Positions 34,281 through 42,730 of a DNA stretch of 64,000 bases are shown here, in pieces. Position 1 is the first letter of the stretch; each line of letters begins with the position of its first letter. Below the pieces are notes generated by a model. The model did no database searches. It was not told the DNA's origin and saw only the letters and a list, made by a program, of their open reading frames with translations. A program made the position numbers and the translations under genes. Origin of the DNA: CAVTOA01 sp963736285 (GTDB taxonomy: Bacteria; Actinomycetota; Actinomycetes; Mycobacteriales; QHCE01); assembly GCA_963736285.1 (NCBI GenBank), contig CAVTOA010000003.1, forward strand, positions 620,001 to 684,000, given 5' to 3'.

Positions 34281-34523
34281 ATGACCCATGCCCTCCTACT
34301 CGCTAACCTCTCCCTCGCCGGTTACGCGGTGTCATATGTGGTCGGGTGTGTGGTGTTCCCGTTCACCGCATGCCACCGCTGCACCGGCAGCGGCAAACGC
34401 CGCTCCCCAGGCGGGCGTGCATTCGGCCTGTGTGGCCGGTGCGCAGGTAGCGGGCGACGAGTCCGTACCGGACGGCGCATGTGGACCTGGATCACCGGCG
34501 AATACCGCAACAGCAACCGGTAA
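34281..34523 (+). CDS. Small membrane/zinc-motif AICE protein
   Basis: 80 aa. N-terminal TM (LLANLSLAGYAVSYVVGCVV), then a CHRCTGSGKRRSPGGRAFGL CGRCAGSG cluster of two CxxC pairs, as in DnaJ-like zinc motifs, and a basic C-terminus. Such small membrane zinc proteins are often encoded next to the transfer ATPase in AICEs; function unknown. Start at ATG 34281 follows GAAAGCAGG. Confidence 0.65.
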   Translation: MTHALLLANLSLAGYAVSYVVGCVVFPFTACHRCTGSGKRRSPGGRAFGLCGRCAGSGRRVRTGRRMWTWITGEYRNSNR

Positions 34524-34574
34524 CGGGTCGTCAAGCCCCTCCTAATTCAACAGCACATGAAAGGAAGTTCAGAT

Positions 34575-34997
34575 ATGGCGAATGAACCCGAGATCACTGT
34601 GACAGGCAATGTCACCACCGATCCCGAACTGAAAGTGACGACCAACGGCGCCTCCTGGGCGCGATTCACGATCGCGTCGACACCCCGTTCTTATGACCGG
34701 AACTCCGGACAGTGGATTGATGGACAGGCATTGTTTTTGCAGTGCACCGCCTGGCGCGGCTTGGGAAACAACATTGTGGACACACTGCATAAGGGCATGC
34801 GTGTAGTCGTCACCGGCAAGCTTCGTCAGCGGCATTGGGAATCCGATCAGGGTGAGAAGCGCAGCGCATTCAGTCTTGACGTGGAAGACATTGGTCCTTC
34901 TTTGAAGTGGGCTACCGCGCAAGTCACCAAGGCCAAGGCGCCAGATGTCCAGAGTCCTTCCCATGTCTCCTCAGCTGATGAACAGCCGCCGTTCTAG
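34575..34997 (+). CDS. ssb: Single-stranded DNA-binding protein
   Basis: 140 aa from ATG 34575 (AAGGAAG upstream). OB fold: ITVTGNVTTDPELKVTTNGA, WARFTIASTPRSYDRNSGQW, ALFLQCTAWRGLGNNIVDTL and GMRVVVTGKLRQRHWESDQG. The C-terminal acidic tip DEQPPF is the partner-binding tail of bacterial SSB. As part of the replication module it would coat the displaced strand during element replication. Length is slightly shorter than chromosomal SSB, as usual in mobile elements. Confidence 0.93.
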   Translation: MANEPEITVTGNVTTDPELKVTTNGASWARFTIASTPRSYDRNSGQWIDGQALFLQCTAWRGLGNNIVDTLHKGMRVVVTGKLRQRHWESDQGEKRSAFSLDVEDIGPSLKWATAQVTKAKAPDVQSPSHVSSADEQPPF

Positions 34998-35037
34998 TCA
35001 CACGGCAGAAACCGTTGACATAAGAAAGGAGAACTCC

Positions 35038-35946
35038 ATGACATCCACCCACGATCAAACATCCGCGCTACTTGATGCTGCGCTAGAAACAGCGGCACGA
35101 GGATGGAAAGTCTTCCCACTGCGCACCGATTCCAAAATCGCCGCAGTGTCCCATTGGGAGAACTGGGCAACGACCGACCCGAACAAAATCCGGGCTCAAT
35201 GGGGCCGCGGCCCGTTCAACATCGGTATCGCCTGCGGACCATCTGGTTTGGTGGTGATCGATTTGGACATGCCCAAGCCCGGAAAGCAGATCAAACCTCG
35301 ATGGCAGCGCTATCACGATGCGGGGGTGGCTTCCGGGGCGCAGATGCTGCAGGTTTTAGCGAGCCAACAAACAAACAGCCTTCCGGGGCGAACGTTCACC
35401 GTGGCCACTCCCAGTGGCGGTACGCATCTGTACTACCGCAACACCACCGGGCGTCGGTTGTCATCGACCACCGACAGTGTTGGCTGGCTAATCGATACCC
35501 GGGCGCATGGCGGCTACGTCGTCGCCCCCGGTTCGACTGTTCCTGGTGGGGCATATCGCGCCGTCGACACCCACGAAGCTGCCCCCATTGTTTGTTGGCT
35601 CGCTGCTCTTATCACCAGCAAACCCGCAGCCAAGCGACCTCCCAAGCCACGCCTTCCCGTCATGCCCGCCAACAGTAACCGCAGGCAGCGGTATGCACAC
35701 ACCTCATTGGCCGCCGAAATCGACCGGCTTTCCAGCACGCTAGAGGGTTCTCGTAATGACGCCTTAAACCGCGCTGCCTACAACCTTGGTCAGCTCATCG
35801 GTGCTGGCCTACTTTCTCACGAAACCGTCGAGCGTCTACTCACCGCTGCTGCCCTCCACATCGGACTCACACCCCGGGAAACCGCAGCCACCCTCACCTC
35901 TGGGCTTACTGCGGGCATGCGCAATCCAAGGAAGGTCCGATCATGA
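35038..35946 (+). CDS. Bifunctional DNA primase/polymerase (prim-pol)
   Basis: 302 aa from ATG 35038 (AGAAAGGAG upstream). Prim-pol domain: LETAARGWKVFPLRTDSKIA, the metal-binding LVVIDLDMPKPGK, TVATPSGGTHLYYRNTTGRR, and GWLIDTRAHGGYVVAPGS, with GSTVPGGAYR after it. In prim-pol-type AICEs this enzyme starts replication of the excised circle. The C-terminal 90 residues are helical (LAAEIDRLSSTLEGSRNDAL) and may contact the helicase. It overlaps the next gene by 4 nt (ATGA), so the two are coupled. Confidence 0.92.
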   Translation: MTSTHDQTSALLDAALETAARGWKVFPLRTDSKIAAVSHWENWATTDPNKIRAQWGRGPFNIGIACGPSGLVVIDLDMPKPGKQIKPRWQRYHDAGVASGAQMLQVLASQQTNSLPGRTFTVATPSGGTHLYYRNTTGRRLSSTTDSVGWLIDTRAHGGYVVAPGSTVPGGAYRAVDTHEAAPIVCWLAALITSKPAAKRPPKPRLPVMPANSNRRQRYAHTSLAAEIDRLSSTLEGSRNDALNRAAYNLGQLIGAGLLSHETVERLLTAAALHIGLTPRETAATLTSGLTAGMRNPRKVRS

Positions 35947-37085
35947 ACGCACACCCTGTAAGTGGCGTGGAGGTGTTGAACGCAGCGCACGCAGTGCTCA
36001 CCGACTATGTGGTGCTGCCTAGTCCTGAGGCTGCTGATGCGATGGTGTTGTGGGTCGCGGTCACCCACGCGCTACCAGCGTTTGATTGCGCACCACGGTT
36101 GGCGATCGCCTCGCCCACAAAACGGTGCGGGAAATCAAGACTGCTGGACGTCCTAATCGGTATCTCCCACAACCCGCTCGTGGCAATCAGCGCGACCACA
36201 CCAGCGATCTACCGATCACTGGGCGGCGACCACCCGCCCGCGCTGTTCATCGACGAGGCCGACACCATTTGGGGCACCACCAGGGGCAGTGACGGCAACG
36301 AAGACCTCCGCGCACTACTCAACGCCGGATTCCAGCGCGGCAAGCCGGTGTTGCGCTGTGTCGGTCCGGATTCTCGGCCCACAGAATTCCCGACGTTCGC
36401 AGCAGCGGCCCTTGCAGGTATCGGGCAGCTACCCGACACGATCACCGACCGAGCCATCAACGTCACGATGCGCCGCCGCACACCCTATGAGGCGGTCCTG
36501 CCGTTCCGTACCCGCCGCGATGGCCCCCGGCTGACACAGGTACGCGAACAAGTGGCTGCCTGGACACTGTCCGAAATAGACAACCTCGCAGGTCACATGC
36601 CTGATATGCCGTTGGAGGATAGGGAAGCAGACACCTGGGAACCTCTCATTGCTATCGCCGATATCGCCGGAGGTGACTGGCCAGAACGCGGCCGCGCCGC
36701 AGCATTACTGCTGACCGAGGCCATGCGTCAAGCCGACGGAGAACACACCGGATCCATTCGGCTCCTGCGAGACATCCGCGAAATTTTCACCGCCCGCACC
36801 GGCGACTTTCTTCCCACCGGTGAACTTCTCAACGCGCTGAAGTCCATGGGGGACGCACCATGGATGGACAGTGCACTGACCGCCACCAAACTCGCCGGAA
36901 TGCTTTCTGAGTTTGGTGTACGTCCCGGCTCGACCGGCACACAACGCGGCTACAAACGACACTCCTTCACCGACACCTTCCACCGCTATCTGCCGCCCCC
37001 AGCTGCCGAACCCTCAGCGCTCCCGGTAGTGCCGTCAAACCCGTCAAGGGTGTCAGAACCCCAGCTAGAACCACTGACGGGTTAA
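35943..37085 (+). CDS. DUF3631-domain replication ATPase
   Basis: 380 aa. AIASPTKRCGKSRLLDVLIG is a P-loop-like strand with GKS, ALFIDEADTIWGTTRG is a Walker B type segment with two acidic residues, followed by TDRAINVTMRRRTPYEAV. The C-terminal 180 residues match DUF3631 (WEPLIAIADIAGGDWPERGR, AALLLTEA, RLLRDIREIFTARTGDFLPT). Partner of prim-pol in this AICE class; probably a replicative helicase or initiator. It ends at the start of the repeat array, which may be its binding site. Confidence 0.82.
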   Translation: MNAHPVSGVEVLNAAHAVLTDYVVLPSPEAADAMVLWVAVTHALPAFDCAPRLAIASPTKRCGKSRLLDVLIGISHNPLVAISATTPAIYRSLGGDHPPALFIDEADTIWGTTRGSDGNEDLRALLNAGFQRGKPVLRCVGPDSRPTEFPTFAAAALAGIGQLPDTITDRAINVTMRRRTPYEAVLPFRTRRDGPRLTQVREQVAAWTLSEIDNLAGHMPDMPLEDREADTWEPLIAIADIAGGDWPERGRAAALLLTEAMRQADGEHTGSIRLLRDIREIFTARTGDFLPTGELLNALKSMGDAPWMDSALTATKLAGMLSEFGVRPGSTGTQRGYKRHSFTDTFHRYLPPPAAEPSALPVVPSNPSRVSEPQLEPLTG

Positions 37086-37209
37086 CCGCGACTGACGGCC
37101 AACCCGTCAGTCCAACACCCATGCCACTGACGGCACTGACGGGTTAGCCGTCAGCACATTCCAACCCGTCAGTGCTCTGACCTGCCCCACTGACAACCCT
37201 GACGGGTTT
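37038..37209. repeat. Repeat array ACTGACGGGTT, probable replication or transfer origin
   Basis: The 11-mer ACTGACGGGTT or its complement AACCCGTCAGT occurs at 37073, 37101, 37135, 37163 and, with one change, 37199; partial copies at 37038, 37091, 37126 and 37147. Copies in opposite orientation are paired into small hairpins (ACTGACGG-N5-CCGTCAGT). The array overlaps the end of the DUF3631 gene and fills the gap before Xis. Iteron-like arrays next to initiator genes usually serve as origin or clt. Confidence 0.75.
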
Positions 37210-37257
37210 GACAGCACCCCGGGCAGCCATACCCACACGTCTATGAGAGGAGACGCA

Positions 37258-37473
37258 TTGAACAACACCGTCACACCAAACTCGACTGTCATCAAACGCC
37301 TCTACCGGGTGAGCGAAGCCATAGGCCTGCTCTCACTCAGCCGCACCGTCCTCTATGAACTGTTACGCTCAGGACGACTCAAGTCCGTCAAACAAGGAAG
37401 CACCCGACTCATCCCCCACACCGCCATCAACCAATACATCGCCCTACTCGAAACCGAAGCCGCTCACCACTAA
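37258..37473 (+). CDS. xis: Excisionase (Xis)
   Basis: 71 aa from TTG 37258, which is 6 nt after AGAGGAG; ATG 37243 is the alternative. MerR-like winged HTH: LYRVSEAIGLLSLSRTVLYE, LLRSGRLKSVKQGSTRLIPH, typical of Xis/helix-turn-helix_17 proteins of AICEs. It bends DNA at att and directs integrase to excise. 11 bp separate it from int, so they form an operon. Confidence 0.88.
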   Translation: MNNTVTPNSTVIKRLYRVSEAIGLLSLSRTVLYELLRSGRLKSVKQGSTRLIPHTAINQYIALLETEAAHH

Positions 37474-37484
37474 AGGAGTCCACA

Positions 37485-38651
37485 TTGGCAACACGACGCA
37501 GTAAAGGAGACGGCGGCCTCTACTGGAGCGAGGCACGTCAGCGCTGGATCGCATCCGTGACTGTCGGCTACACACCAGCTGGCAAACGGATAGTCCGCAG
37601 AGCCAGCGGTAAGACAAAAACAGAAGCGAAAACCAAACTCAAAGAGATCATTCGTGAACACGACGACGGCTTTGTCTCCTCGGATGCCAACTACACCGTC
37701 GCGGATGCGGTTTGTGCATGGCTGGAGTACGGACTAACCGGACGGGCTAAGAGCACCATAGAGAACAATCGGATTCACGCCGAAGTGCACATCATCCCGG
37801 CTCTCGGGAAGCGGCGGCTCCGAGAGCTCAGTACAGAAGATATCGAGAGATTCTTTGCGGATAAATGCAAAGCTCTTAGCACAAGCTCGCTCAAGATCAT
37901 GCACTCACTCCTTCAACGCTCAGTCAGACACGCACAAGCGCGCGACAAGGTAAAACGCAACGTCGTCTTGCTATGCGACGTACCGGAAGGACGACCTGGC
38001 AGACCCTCGAAGGCACTGACCTTCACTCAAGCAGAAGCAGTACTCGATGCAGCAAAAGGGCAGCCGATCTACGCCTACATCGTGCTATCTCTACTGATTG
38101 GTGCGCGCACCGAGGAGCTTCGAGCCCTGCAATGGTCCCATGTGGACCTTTACGGAAAGCCAGAAAGCCAACCGCCAATCCCACCCTCAATCATGCTGTG
38201 GCGTTCAGTACGGGAAGGCGGCGACACCAAAACCAAGAAATCCCGCAGAACCTTGGCACTCCCCCATCGATGTGTGACCGCACTCAAGGCGCATCACGAC
38301 CTGCAACTAGCAGCCAAAGAAGCAGCAGGCGATCGTTGGAAAGACAACAATCTGGTGTTTGCCTCGCAAATCGGTACCGAACTCAACCCACGCAATGTGG
38401 CCCGCTCTTTCCGAAAAGTGATCGATGATGCCGGGCTCAACGGAGCGGACTGGACACCCCGCGAATTACGGCACAGCTTCGTATCCATCATGTCCGACAA
38501 CGGCGTACCCATCGAACACATCTCCAGGCTCGTAGGCCACAGCGGAACAAGCGTCACCGAAACCGTCTACCGGAAACAGATCAGACCCATACTGGAACAA
38601 GGAGCCAACGCCATGAATGAAATATTTGCCGAACCAAAAGAACCAGCTTAG
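37485..38651 (+). CDS. int: Tyrosine-recombinase integrase
   Basis: 388 aa, TTG start (AAAGGAG upstream). N-terminal arm-binding part (GDGGLYWSEARQRWIASVTV), SAM-like core-binding domain (TVADAVCAWLEYGLTGRAKS), and catalytic domain with Arg in IGARTEELRALQWSHV, Lys in TKTKKSRRTLALP, His-x-x-Arg in RELRHSFVSIM and HISRLVGHSG, and Tyr in TETVYRKQI. It adjoins attR, as is standard. Recombines the 44-bp core in tRNA-Arg(ACG). Frame intact. Confidence 0.96.
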   Translation: MATRRSKGDGGLYWSEARQRWIASVTVGYTPAGKRIVRRASGKTKTEAKTKLKEIIREHDDGFVSSDANYTVADAVCAWLEYGLTGRAKSTIENNRIHAEVHIIPALGKRRLRELSTEDIERFFADKCKALSTSSLKIMHSLLQRSVRHAQARDKVKRNVVLLCDVPEGRPGRPSKALTFTQAEAVLDAAKGQPIYAYIVLSLLIGARTEELRALQWSHVDLYGKPESQPPIPPSIMLWRSVREGGDTKTKKSRRTLALPHRCVTALKAHHDLQLAAKEAAGDRWKDNNLVFASQIGTELNPRNVARSFRKVIDDAGLNGADWTPRELRHSFVSIMSDNGVPIEHISRLVGHSGTSVTETVYRKQIRPILEQGANAMNEIFAEPKEPA

Positions 38652-38670
38652 TTACTCAGTTAGTCACTCA
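38651..38670. promoter_or_regulatory. Putative integrase arm-type site (right)
   Basis: GTTACTCAGTTAGTCACTCA, matching 18 of 20 bases with 26923-26942. It begins in the last base of the int stop and ends 57 bp from the core repeat. Confidence 0.5.
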
Positions 38671-38725
38671 CTGAGTCAACGCGGGCTCTATAAGGGGATT
38701 CGTAACTCTCTGACCAGCTAAAACG

Positions 38726-38801
38726 TGGTGCGCTCGGAGGGATTCGAACCCCCAACCTCTTGATCCGTAGTCAAGTGCTCTATCCGTTGAGCTACGAGCG
38801 C
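38726..38801 (-). tRNA. tRNA-Arg(ACG), AICE attachment site
   Basis: Minus strand: acceptor GCGCTCG/CGAGCGC, discriminator A, encoded CCA (38726-38728), D arm GCTCAACGGATAGAGC, anticodon stem CTTGA/TCAAG with loop CTACGGA, i.e. anticodon ACG, T arm GGGGGTTCGAATCCCTC. A34 would be deaminated by TadA. The 3' half is provided by the element repeat, so the gene is intact after integration. Confidence 0.97.
38728..38771. repeat. attR, 44-bp core repeat
   Basis: Exact copy of 26782-26825. It covers the tRNA-Arg(ACG) from the anticodon loop through the 3' end, including only one base of CCA. The match stops at 38771 (T) where the left copy continues GGG. Confidence 0.95.
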
Positions 38802-38840
38802 GAAGTAGTGCGGGTACTTCTGGTGTTACATGGTAACGAG

Positions 38841-38931
38841 CGGAGGCTCCGGGATTTGAACCCGGGATGGGGTTTGAGCCCCAAACCCGCTTAGCAGGCG
38901 GGCGCCATAGACCAGACTAGGCGAAGCCTCC
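38841..38931 (-). tRNA. tRNA-Ser(GCT)
   Basis: Minus strand: acceptor GGAGGCT/AGCCTCC-like pairing with one GT, discriminator G, long variable arm (TTTGGGGCTCAAACCCC), anticodon stem CCCGC/GCGGG with loop CTGCTAA, i.e. anticodon GCT, T arm CCGGGTTCAAATCCCGG. CCA not encoded. It precedes tRNA-Arg in the same direction with about 40 bp between. Confidence 0.95.
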
Positions 38932-39009
38932 CCGGCACCCACGTAGGCTACCGAGCCAGAACAATACAGGGTGCCGCGCTCGCCCTTCGATCCGCCTCGG
39001 CCGCACGAA

Positions 39010-39724
39010 CTAACGCCCCGAGCCGACCAGCTTGGTGACCAATGTGGACACGGGTTCACTCCGCAGCTGTTTCTCCGTCCCAATTTGCAAGAGCCTCCCA
39101 TGATGCATGACCGCCACCCGGTCAGCGAGCGCAAACGCCTCGTCATGGTCGTGCGTCACGGCCAAAACCGTGGTCTGCAACGTCTTAAACAACGTCTCGC
39201 AGCTCCCGGACGAGCCGCTCTCGCAGCGGCCGGTCCAGCTGCCCCAGCGGTTCGTCCAGCATGAGTAGCTTGGGGCGCGCTGCGAGCGAGCGAGCGAGCG
39301 CTACTCGCTGCTGCTCGCCGCCGGACAATGTGTCGACGCGCCGTCGGCTCATGCCGGGAAGTCCCACCATTTCCAGTAGCTCTTGCACCCGGGCGTCCCG
39401 CTCTGCCTTTTTGACGTGCCGCATGACGAGTCCAAACGCGACGTTGCCCGTCACGTCTCGATGTGGAAAAAGCGCGTGGTCTTGGAACATCAGCCCCACG
39501 CCTCTGCGATGGGGCGGCACAGAAGTAAGGTCTTGGCCGTTCAAGATCACCGATCCAGACTCGGCTGGCTGCAGTCCAGCGATGGTCCGCAGCAGCGTGC
39601 TCTTGCCACTGCCGCTCGGGCCAAGAATGGCCACGATCTCGCCTTGCTCTACTCGCACACTCAGCGAGTCCACCGCAATCGTCTGTCTAAACCGGACGGC
39701 AATATCTTGGATAACGAGGGTCAC
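39010..39724 (-). pseudogene. thiQ: Thiamine ABC transporter ATPase, frameshifted
   Basis: From GTG 39724 (overlapping the permease stop): VAILGPSGSGKSTLLRTIAG (Walker A), QTLSGGEQQRVALARSLAAR-type signature at residues 135-150 and LLMLDEPLGQLDRP (Walker B), then the frame ends at 39185 in ELRDVV. The remaining FKTLQTTVLAVTHDHDEAFA (with the switch His) and LADRVAVMHHGRLLQIGT are in another frame down to 39010. A one-base shift at about 39186-39192 separates them. With correction the protein would be 237 aa, normal for ThiQ. It is the last gene of the TPP-controlled thiBPQ operon. Confidence 0.85.
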
Positions 39725-41415
39725 AACACCTCCATGTGGGGCAAGCGAATGCGCTCCAACGCCAGCAGCACCACGGTGCAGAGCAGCATCAAGATGACGC
39801 TCAACGCCATGGCCTGGCCATAGTTAAATTCGCCAGGACGCGACAACAACCGCGCAATGGCGACCGGAATGGTGGGGTTATCGGGGCGGGCAATAAACAC
39901 GGTGGCACCAAACTCGCCCAGTGAGATGGCGAACGCGAACCCGGCCGCACTGGTGCCAGCGCGCCATACCATCGGAAGATCGATGTCACGCCAGACGCGC
40001 CACGGTGACGCACCTAGCACGGCTGCCGCCTCTCGCAGGCGTGGGTCAATGGCACGTAGTACTGGCAACACAATGCGCACGACAAAGGGGATGGCGACCA
40101 AAGCCTGCGCCAGGGGAATAAGCAGCGACGATTCACGCAAGTCCAGTGGTGGATCGTCCAAAGTGATCAAGAATCCAAACCCGACGGTGACCGCAGAAAT
40201 ACCCAGCGGCAACACCAACACTGACTCCCACACCCGAGCGGCGCCACCCGCCCGCGCCATCGCCGCAACGACCAATCCCCCGACCACCAACGCAATTACA
40301 GTCGCGAGGGCCGCGTATCGCACCGAGTTTTCGATCGTTTCCCAAGGCGCGACGAGAAGCGTGCTGGTGGTGGCGTCATAGGAAAAAAGAGCGCGGTAAT
40401 AGCCGAACCCATACCCGTGACTGGTCCAAAGAGAACGCTGCACGAGCACCGCGAGCGGCGCCAGCAATAACACCGCAATGACACCCACATTTGCGGCAAG
40501 GAACGCACGCTGGCCCATACCGCGAACACGCTCGACGGCCTGTTGTACCCGCGTGAGCCGTTGCCTGGCTCCGACTCTGCGCCGCGAGCCAGCTATGGCG
40601 GTCACCATCGCCACGACCGCCAGGAACTGCAACAACACCAACACCGCCGCAGTGGGCAGCTGGAGTCAGACGAGCCGTCTGTCGATAAATCTCCACCTCG
40701 AACGTGGCGTACGTAGGCCCACCGAGGATCCGCACTACCCCAAAGGAAGTAAAGGTAAAGAGGAAGACAAAGAGCGCCGCCGCAGGCCAGCGCGGGCGCA
40801 GTGACGGCAGAGTCACCGCCAAAAAACTCGCCAGCGCTCCGCGCCCAACACCCGGGCCGCTCTCCGGGCTCGGTGTCCACATGCGACCACAATCCCGCCA
40901 CGGTCCGTACGGCAACCGCGTAGTTAAAGAAGACATGGGCGGCAAGGATCGCATAGATGCCGCCATCGGATCCATCAAAATGGATACCGAACCAGTGTTC
41001 GCTCAGCCCGTTTCGTCCAAGCAGAGCGAGAAACGCTGCTCCAACCACCACCGTTGGCATGACAAAAGGCACCATAATCAGCGCGCGCAGCAACGTCTTC
41101 CCCTTAAAGGAGAACCGGGCAAAAACATATGCAGCTGGCACCGCCAACAGCATTGTGAGCGCAGTCGACGCCACCGCCTGCCAAAGCGTGAACCACACAT
41201 GCCCCGGATGCCCGGATCGCCAAGAACGTCTGGCTAATCGTCGCAAACTGCCAGCGACCGCCACTGCGAATACCGCGCCCCACGATCGCGGCCACCGGGT
41301 ACGCAAAGAAGACGGCGAAAAACGCCAACGGCAGAGCCAGTAGGGCAACCGAGGTCAGCGGTCGGCGCAGTCGACGCAGTGCTCGAATCTGCACGGCGAT
41401 GCCGAGACGGACCAA
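39721..41415 (-). pseudogene. thiP: Thiamine ABC transporter permease, at least four frameshifts
   Basis: Segments that together give a two-domain, about 560-aa binding-protein-dependent permease lie in different frames. (A) 41415 to about 41225: LTSVALLALPLAFFAVFFAY. (B) to about 40880: VWFTLWQAVASTALTMLLAV and MPTVVVGAAFLALLGRNGLS. (C) a short piece AARVLGAERWRVFW, the EAA-type loop, in a third frame. (D) VTLPSLRPRWPAAALFVFLF, switching at a T6 run near 40830. (E) from about 40665: LLQFLAVVAMV through the second EAA loop AAAVLGASPWRVWRDIDLPM to MEVL. The gene is clearly dead as sequenced. It matches the ThiP/AfuB-type fused permease fold. Confidence 0.85.
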
Positions 41416-41503
41416 GGATGCCGCACGAACCTCGTCCCTTTCTTGCTAGCTTTTTCACTCGTTTACGGCGCCATCACCGTCTACTTTCGATAGCCCGGAG
41501 GGG

Positions 41504-42595
41504 TCAAGTAAGGACCGTGGTGCGCCATGTCTTTAGCCATTGATCACGATTCTTCGCGATAGTCTGTGGATCAACAGTCTTTGAGTCATCCGGAACGACC
41601 GCGTATTTGGTAAAGAGCTCTGGCAACGTGGCGTTGTGAGAAACCGGGTAAACATACATTTGCAGCGGCATATCCTCCTGAAATTCTTTGGTCAACAGAA
41701 AGTCGATGAATTTCTGTCCATTTGCCGAATGTTTCGCTCCCTTAAGGAGCCCAGCAAACTCTATTTGCCGAAAACACGTCCCTGCCACCCCGCCGGTCGG
41801 CGCCTCCGACGGATGTTCCCCCGCCGGCACCTCCGCTGGCGGGCTCGAGCCGTAGGAGACCACAAGCGGGCGGTCACCTTTGCCGTGGCTGGCCGCGCTG
41901 CCGGAGAAGCGCTCGTCATATGCCTTATCCCAGCTATCGGCGATCTCAACGCCGTTGCGCTTTAGCTGGCGCCAATACTGCTGCCAACCGCCCGCCCCGA
42001 ACTGCGCAACGCTGGCAAGGAGAAAGGCGAGACCAGGGGAAGAGGCGGCCGGGTCTTCGGTAACAAGCAAATCTTTGTATTCAGGTTTCGTGAGATCTGC
42101 CAGGCTAGCCGGCGGAGCAATCTGATGGTCAGCAAAATATTTGCGGTCGTAATTGACGCATACATCGCCGTAGTCAATGGGCGTAACTCGATGCTTATTG
42201 GCATCCAGCTGGAACTTAGGCGAAACCGCACGCAAGCCTTTTGCCTGATAGGGCGAGAAAATGTCAGCTGCTAAGGCTCGGGAAAGTAGTGTGTTATCCA
42301 CGCCGAAGAACACATCGCCCTGCGGATGATCCTTCGATAAGACTGCCTGATTTACGGCTGAGCCAGCATCTCCTCCGCGCAGGATTTTTACCGTTAGCCC
42401 GCTGCGCCGCTCAAAATCCCGCAACACATTCTTGCTGACCGCGAAGGAATCATGAGTAACCAGCATGACGGTCTTGCTGTCGTCGGCGCGATCACAGGCG
42501 GCGAGGCTGGTAGCTGCTAGCCCGACGGTTAGGACGCTGGCGAGACAAATGCCCGCTCGTCGTAACCCCGAGCGCGGTGATCCAGACATGCCCAT
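41504..42595 (-). CDS. thiB: Thiamine ABC transporter substrate-binding lipoprotein
   Basis: 363 aa from ATG 42595. Lipoprotein signal with lipobox TSLAACDRAD. Family blocks: TVMLVTHDSFAVSKNVLRDF, VKILRGGDAGSAVNQAVLSK, GDVFFGVDNTLLSRALAADI, VTPIDYGDVCVNYDRKYF and LVVSYGSSPPAEV. It is a ThiB-type periplasmic-binding fold that carries thiamine or thiamine phosphates on the cell surface to the permease. The frame is complete, although the downstream permease and ATPase are broken, so the protein may still be made but has no working partner here. A TPP riboswitch precedes it. Confidence 0.92.
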   Translation of the reverse strand: MGMSGSPRSGLRRAGICLASVLTVGLAATSLAACDRADDSKTVMLVTHDSFAVSKNVLRDFERRSGLTVKILRGGDAGSAVNQAVLSKDHPQGDVFFGVDNTLLSRALAADIFSPYQAKGLRAVSPKFQLDANKHRVTPIDYGDVCVNYDRKYFADHQIAPPASLADLTKPEYKDLLVTEDPAASSPGLAFLLASVAQFGAGGWQQYWRQLKRNGVEIADSWDKAYDERFSGSAASHGKGDRPLVVSYGSSPPAEVPAGEHPSEAPTGGVAGTCFRQIEFAGLLKGAKHSANGQKFIDFLLTKEFQEDMPLQMYVYPVSHNATLPELFTKYAVVPDDSKTVDPQTIAKNRDQWLKTWRTTVLT

Positions 42596-42602
42596 CTACA
42601 AT

Positions 42603-42697
42603 GCTCCCTTCGCTGGCATTACCCAGTGCAGGTTCTGCGGGTCGACGACGTGTACGCGAGTCGCCCTCTCAGCCTGGCTAGCCCAAGCTCCCCGGTG
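42603..42697 (-). promoter_or_regulatory. TPP riboswitch (THI element)
   Basis: Minus strand carries all conserved blocks of the thiamine pyrophosphate aptamer: CACCGGGGAGC at the 5' side, GGCTGAGAGGG, CGACCCGCAGAACCTG, CTGGGTAATGCCAGCGAAGG, and closing GGGAGC, with ATG of thiB 8 nt downstream. Binding of TPP would mask the thiB ribosome binding site (GGGAGC) and shut the operon off. This fixes the transporter as a thiamine system. Confidence 0.95.
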
Positions 42698-42730
42698 TTT
42701 CTGTGGCGCGGATGCGCAACGCCGCCCAGT

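Larger units (their letters stand above)
26782..38771. mobile_element. Actinomycete integrative and conjugative element (AICE) in tRNA-Arg(ACG)
   Basis: About 12 kb bounded by exact 44-bp direct repeats, the right one inside an intact tRNA-Arg(ACG), the left one a copy of its 3' half. Modules from left to right: DUF6907 and hypothetical proteins, an aldo/keto reductase, GntR repressor with palindrome, small zinc-ribbon and DUF2637 genes, FtsK/TraB-like DNA translocase, SSB, prim-pol, DUF3631 ATPase, repeat array, Xis, tyrosine integrase. This is the pSAM2-like layout in which one FtsK protein transfers double-stranded DNA; there is no type IV secretion system. All core genes are open, so the element may be functional. 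Confidence 0.92.

Noticed and set aside
37038..37209. CRISPR array
   Set aside because: The repeats are only 11 bp, occur in both orientations and have irregular spacing; no cas gene is near.
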